From a virus, in the IMG/VR virus record IMGVR_UViG_3300024431_000005, positions 1 to 51,428 of that record: a DNA stretch of 51,428 nucleotides; one strand, 5' to 3'. Every line of letters begins with the position of its first letter. Position 1 is the stretch's first letter. The translations under genes were made by a program, and so were the position numbers. Of the stretch, positions 49,375 through 51,428 are shown piece after piece. A model generated the notes under the pieces. The model was not told where the DNA came from, made no database searches, and saw only the letters and a list, made by a program, of their open reading frames with translations.

Positions 49375-49394
49375 AAATTTCTCCGAATGCTAGA

Positions 49395-49979
49395 TTAAAG
49401 TTCATCCGGAACCTCGCCCGTTGCAATAGCAAACGGAGGAGGTTCTGGTGCCACTCCCAACGCTGCTGTGCCATCTTCAAGAGTCAAGTTTATCTTTCCG
49501 CGTTTTGCTGCGGCGTTCATCTCAGCTTCCATCGCACGGAGCTGGCTGCTCAACTTCTCTTCTTCACTGAGAGGTTGCTCATGGTGATTGATGTACATGT
49601 ACTGCTCGTACAATTCGAGAGGAAGCTTGAAAGCAATCATCTCGTTGACACCAATACAGCCTTCCCACTCACCGGTTTTGAGGGACGCATGGTCCCAACC
49701 AGCTATGTCCGATGCTTTGATCGGCTCGTAGCCCAGCCGAACGCGTCCGTGAATCGGATCTCGTGGATTTTCCGTGGTCAGCCAACAAACGTGGTAACCA
49801 TTGATCTTAGGAATGTCTGGCAATGCAGATTGGAAATATTGCTGGCGAAACTCTTCCACCCGTTCATCGTCTGACAGATCGCGGTTTTGCGTCACATCTC
49901 GGTCCTTCATGTGACGGTCTACGCGTTCTCCCGATTGATCGGAATTCAGTCTCGTGTCTGTTCTACGTCGTGCTGGCAT
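49395..49979 (-). CDS. Conserved head-module protein (194 aa)
   Basis: 194 residues. A charged disordered N-terminus (1-45) is followed by GYHVCWLTTENPRDPIHGRVRLGYEPI, a conserved-looking core, a helical LPLELYEQYMYINHHEQPL and a C-terminal coil. It lies between the scaffold-like and decoration-like genes, so a head-assembly role is likely. No motif tells what it does. Confidence 0.68.
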   Translation of the reverse strand: MPARRRTDTRLNSDQSGERVDRHMKDRDVTQNRDLSDDERVEEFRQQYFQSALPDIPKINGYHVCWLTTENPRDPIHGRVRLGYEPIKASDIAGWDHASLKTGEWEGCIGVNEMIAFKLPLELYEQYMYINHHEQPLSEEEKLSSQLRAMEAEMNAAAKRGKINLTLEDGTAALGVAPEPPPFAIATGEVPDEL

Positions 49980-49981
49980 GA

Positions 49982-51025
49982 TTATGCTCCCTCTGCTGAC
50001 GCTGCAGCATCGTAATCCGCGTACGACTTCAAGTACTTATTGCGGAGCACTGGATCTTCCCAAACACCAGCTTCGATCATTGCTTGTTTTCGATCTTTGC
50101 TGATGTACACCTCGTTCTTCCTCAGCGGACGTTCCCGCCCACCAGTTCGGAACTGAGGACCTCGGTTTCGCTTCTGGATGTCTGCACCGTTACCAGTGCC
50201 ACCTCCATCACCTTCACCTTGATTACCGGCTCGGGAATCGAACCGGCTGGGTACTGCTTTTTCGGTACGAGCACGCAGCTCGTCCCAATAATTTTTGGTC
50301 ACAGGGTCAAACCCTTCTTGGACCAATGCGCGGTCTATTTGCAAGACCAATACCGAATCGGGGTCACGACCGGCAGGATCCCACCAGTCGTTGTCAACCA
50401 TGAACGATTGCGCATGAGCGACATGACGTGGATCCAATTCTCGTGCCTGCTGCGTTCCTCGACGCGCAGGCTGCGCCAGGTAATTTTTCGCCTGTTCTAG
50501 ATCGCGTAGGTTGTCGCGAATATTGTCACGATGGTCAAGTGCCTCAGTGAGGTTTTTACCGTCGTTGTTGGCGACTGATTGTTCAATGACCTGATTAGCA
50601 AGTAGCAGATCAGATTTTGCTTTGTTGATGCCCTGATCGACCGTGGCAATTTCACTGCCAGCAATACGAGCATCGGTCTCCTGCTCAAAATGACTGAAGC
50701 GCTGCTCCAGATCTGCATTTCGAGTACGGAGGAAATTCAGTTCGCGTTCAGTACGCTCACGTGCTTCCTTCTGGCGTGTCCGACGAGATTTGTTTTCAGA
50801 GCGGCGACGATCTTTCTTATCGTCATCGGATTCTTGGTCGCCAGCAAGACGTTCATCTTGCTGTCCCTCGCCTTCGCCTTCGCCCTCGCCTTCACCTTCA
50901 CCTTCACCTTCACCTTCGCCCTCACCGTCATCCACTTGACCTTCAGCAGACTCTTCTTCGACGGCAACGAATTGCTCTTCCTGCTCGTCGTCTCCAGGTT
51001 TGGCGTTTTCATTTTCAGGGGACAT
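49982..51025 (-). CDS. Scaffold-like head-assembly protein with GE repeat (347 aa)
   Basis: 347 residues. The first 85 are extremely acidic with a run of alternating Gly and Glu (about 34-54) and Asp clusters; 85-200 are a charged coiled-coil (KSRRTRQKEARERTERELNF, NLTEALDHRDNIRDNLRD), and the C-terminal part has a basic segment and KNEVYISKDRKQAMIEAGVW. Acidic helical proteins just ahead of capsid genes usually act as scaffolds. It follows the GroES-like gene with a 10-nt gap and GGAGG before ATG 51025. Confidence 0.7.
   Translation of the reverse strand: MSPENENAKPGDDEQEEQFVAVEEESAEGQVDDGEGEGEGEGEGEGEGEGEGEGQQDERLAGDQESDDDKKDRRRSENKSRRTRQKEARERTERELNFLRTRNADLEQRFSHFEQETDARIAGSEIATVDQGINKAKSDLLLANQVIEQSVANNDGKNLTEALDHRDNIRDNLRDLEQAKNYLAQPARRGTQQARELDPRHVAHAQSFMVDNDWWDPAGRDPDSVLVLQIDRALVQEGFDPVTKNYWDELRARTEKAVPSRFDSRAGNQGEGDGGGTGNGADIQKRNRGPQFRTGGRERPLRKNEVYISKDRKQAMIEAGVWEDPVLRNKYLKSYADYDAAASAEGA
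50869..50931 (-). repeat. Hexanucleotide tandem repeat coding for Gly-Glu
   Basis: About ten copies of a 6-bp unit (minus strand GGCGAA/GGTGAA/GGCGAG) in frame in the scaffold-like gene. Such a run is prone to slippage in multiples of 6 bp that keep the frame. Confidence 0.8.
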
Positions 51026-51035
51026 GCTCTACCTC

Positions 51036-51428
51036 CTACAGATAAGCGATTACGTCCAAGGGATTACATGTGATCTCACCGATGATATCGAGATCGTTGT
51101 AAAGCACGAAACACGCCTGCTCTACGCCGGTTGCTTGTCGTACAGAATCTGAGATATCGACCATCCACTTGTCGCCGCCATACTTCGGCACGCGTACATA
51201 AGCTCCGACCTTACACCAGTCTCCTTCGGGCCAAGCCTCAAGAGTGTCGCGATTCTTAAAAGCAACTGGTCCAAGCATGGTGACTTTAGCGACCTGAGTG
51301 TTCCAAAACTCTGTCTCCTGGGTATCATCTGGAACGATGATCCCACCCTTCGTGACCTTGCGCGGTGAACGCTTCTGAACCAAGATCCGAGAGCCAAACG
51401 GTACCAGGCCAGGATCGACCTCCGGAAA
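51036..51428 (-). CDS. GroES-like co-chaperonin, partial (N-terminus outside window)
   Basis: The frame stays open to the right edge, giving 130 visible residues; a TTG at 51383 is not the start, because upstream in-frame codons read DPGLVPFGSRILVQKR, the standard beginning of a Cpn10 barrel. The mobile loop (KVTKGGIIVPDDTQET) follows, then GPVAFKN, EGDWCKVGAYVRVPKYGG and CFVLYNDLDIIGEI. It should cap host GroEL so that capsid protein folds, as gp31 does in T4. It has about 20 residues at the C-terminus more than bacterial GroES. Position ahead of scaffold and capsid genes fits. Confidence 0.88.
   Translation of the reverse strand, partial: FPEVDPGLVPFGSRILVQKRSPRKVTKGGIIVPDDTQETEFWNTQVAKVTMLGPVAFKNRDTLEAWPEGDWCKVGAYVRVPKYGGDKWMVDISDSVRQATGVEQACFVLYNDLDIIGEITCNPLDVIAYL

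Noticed and set aside
51036-51383. GroES-like gene as a complete 115-aa protein from a TTG start
   Set aside because: Upstream in-frame codons to the window edge encode the conserved beginning of the Cpn10 barrel, so the gene is cut by the window.
1-51428. tRNA genes, CRISPR arrays, integrase, insertion sequences
   Set aside because: No cloverleaf, regular repeat-spacer array, recombinase or transposase motif was found by reading; a tRNAscan or profile search could still find a divergent one.

Overview
The window is a 51.4 kb piece of a tailed double-stranded DNA phage genome, most likely a podovirus-type virion (short-tail adaptor and nozzle proteins, large internal/ejection proteins, no tape-measure or tail-tube genes) infecting a Gram-negative host (sigma70-like promoters, lipoprotein signal peptides, periplasmic proteins). 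No integrase, repressor or partition gene is visible, and the DNA polymerase carries Phe at the position equivalent to E. coli F762. Both fit a virulent lifestyle, but the window is not the whole genome: portal and large terminase are missing, and genes run off both ends.

Layout. (1) 1-10619, minus strand: an early/accessory arm of short, tightly coupled genes (many ATGA overlaps) plus a UvrD-type helicase, a DUF932-like protein, a Gene-product-88-like protein and, at its upstream end, a prim-pol/helicase fusion. It is split into units by sigma70-like promoters at 1740, 5111, 6039, 7380 and 8426, whose 17-18 nt spacers share one dyad-like sequence, and by two hairpin terminators. The promoter at 7380 fires directly into a 166-nt element closed by a perfect 16-bp inverted repeat, a strong structured-RNA candidate. 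(2) 10779-19913, plus strand, divergent from prim-pol: the replication/recombination operon: uracil-DNA glycosylase fused to family-A DNA polymerase, Cas4/RecB-like nuclease, Sak4-like ATPase, DUF669-like ssDNA-binding protein, SNF2-type helicase, VRR-NUC-like nuclease, MazG-like pyrophosphohydrolase, a HAD-like phosphatase and several very small genes. (3) 51428-19970, minus strand, convergent with (2): the late virion and lysis block, in transcription order GroES-like co-chaperonin, scaffold-like protein, decoration-like protein, major capsid protein, minor structural proteins, three fibre-like proteins, adaptors, lysis cassette, tail nozzle, internal/ejection proteins and small terminase subunit.

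Most striking observation. In the late block nearly all neighbouring genes touch or overlap. Only three gaps reach 100 nt. One (100 nt) holds a terminator hairpin after the capsid gene. The other two (121 and 175 nt) are each filled exactly by a -1 reading-frame extension of the upstream gene. Each extension starts at an in-frame X_XXY_YYZ slippery heptamer (A_AAA_AAA at 42459-42465; C_CCA_AAA at 26733-26739), has no usable start codon near its beginning, and ends 0-2 nt from the start of the next gene. The first has an 8-bp stem-loop 5 nt downstream that encloses the zero-frame stop; the second has an SD-like GGAGGG 12 nt upstream. These look like two independent programmed frameshifts making C-terminally extended forms of two glycine-rich virion proteins.

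How it works together (inference): host RNA polymerase transcribes the early arm from the promoter family; prim-pol and the plus-strand operon replicate and recombine the genome, with nucleotide-pool and uracil surveillance (MazG, UDG); the late operon builds the capsid with a phage co-chaperonin, packages DNA and loads internal ejection proteins, two of which may exist in short and frameshifted long forms.
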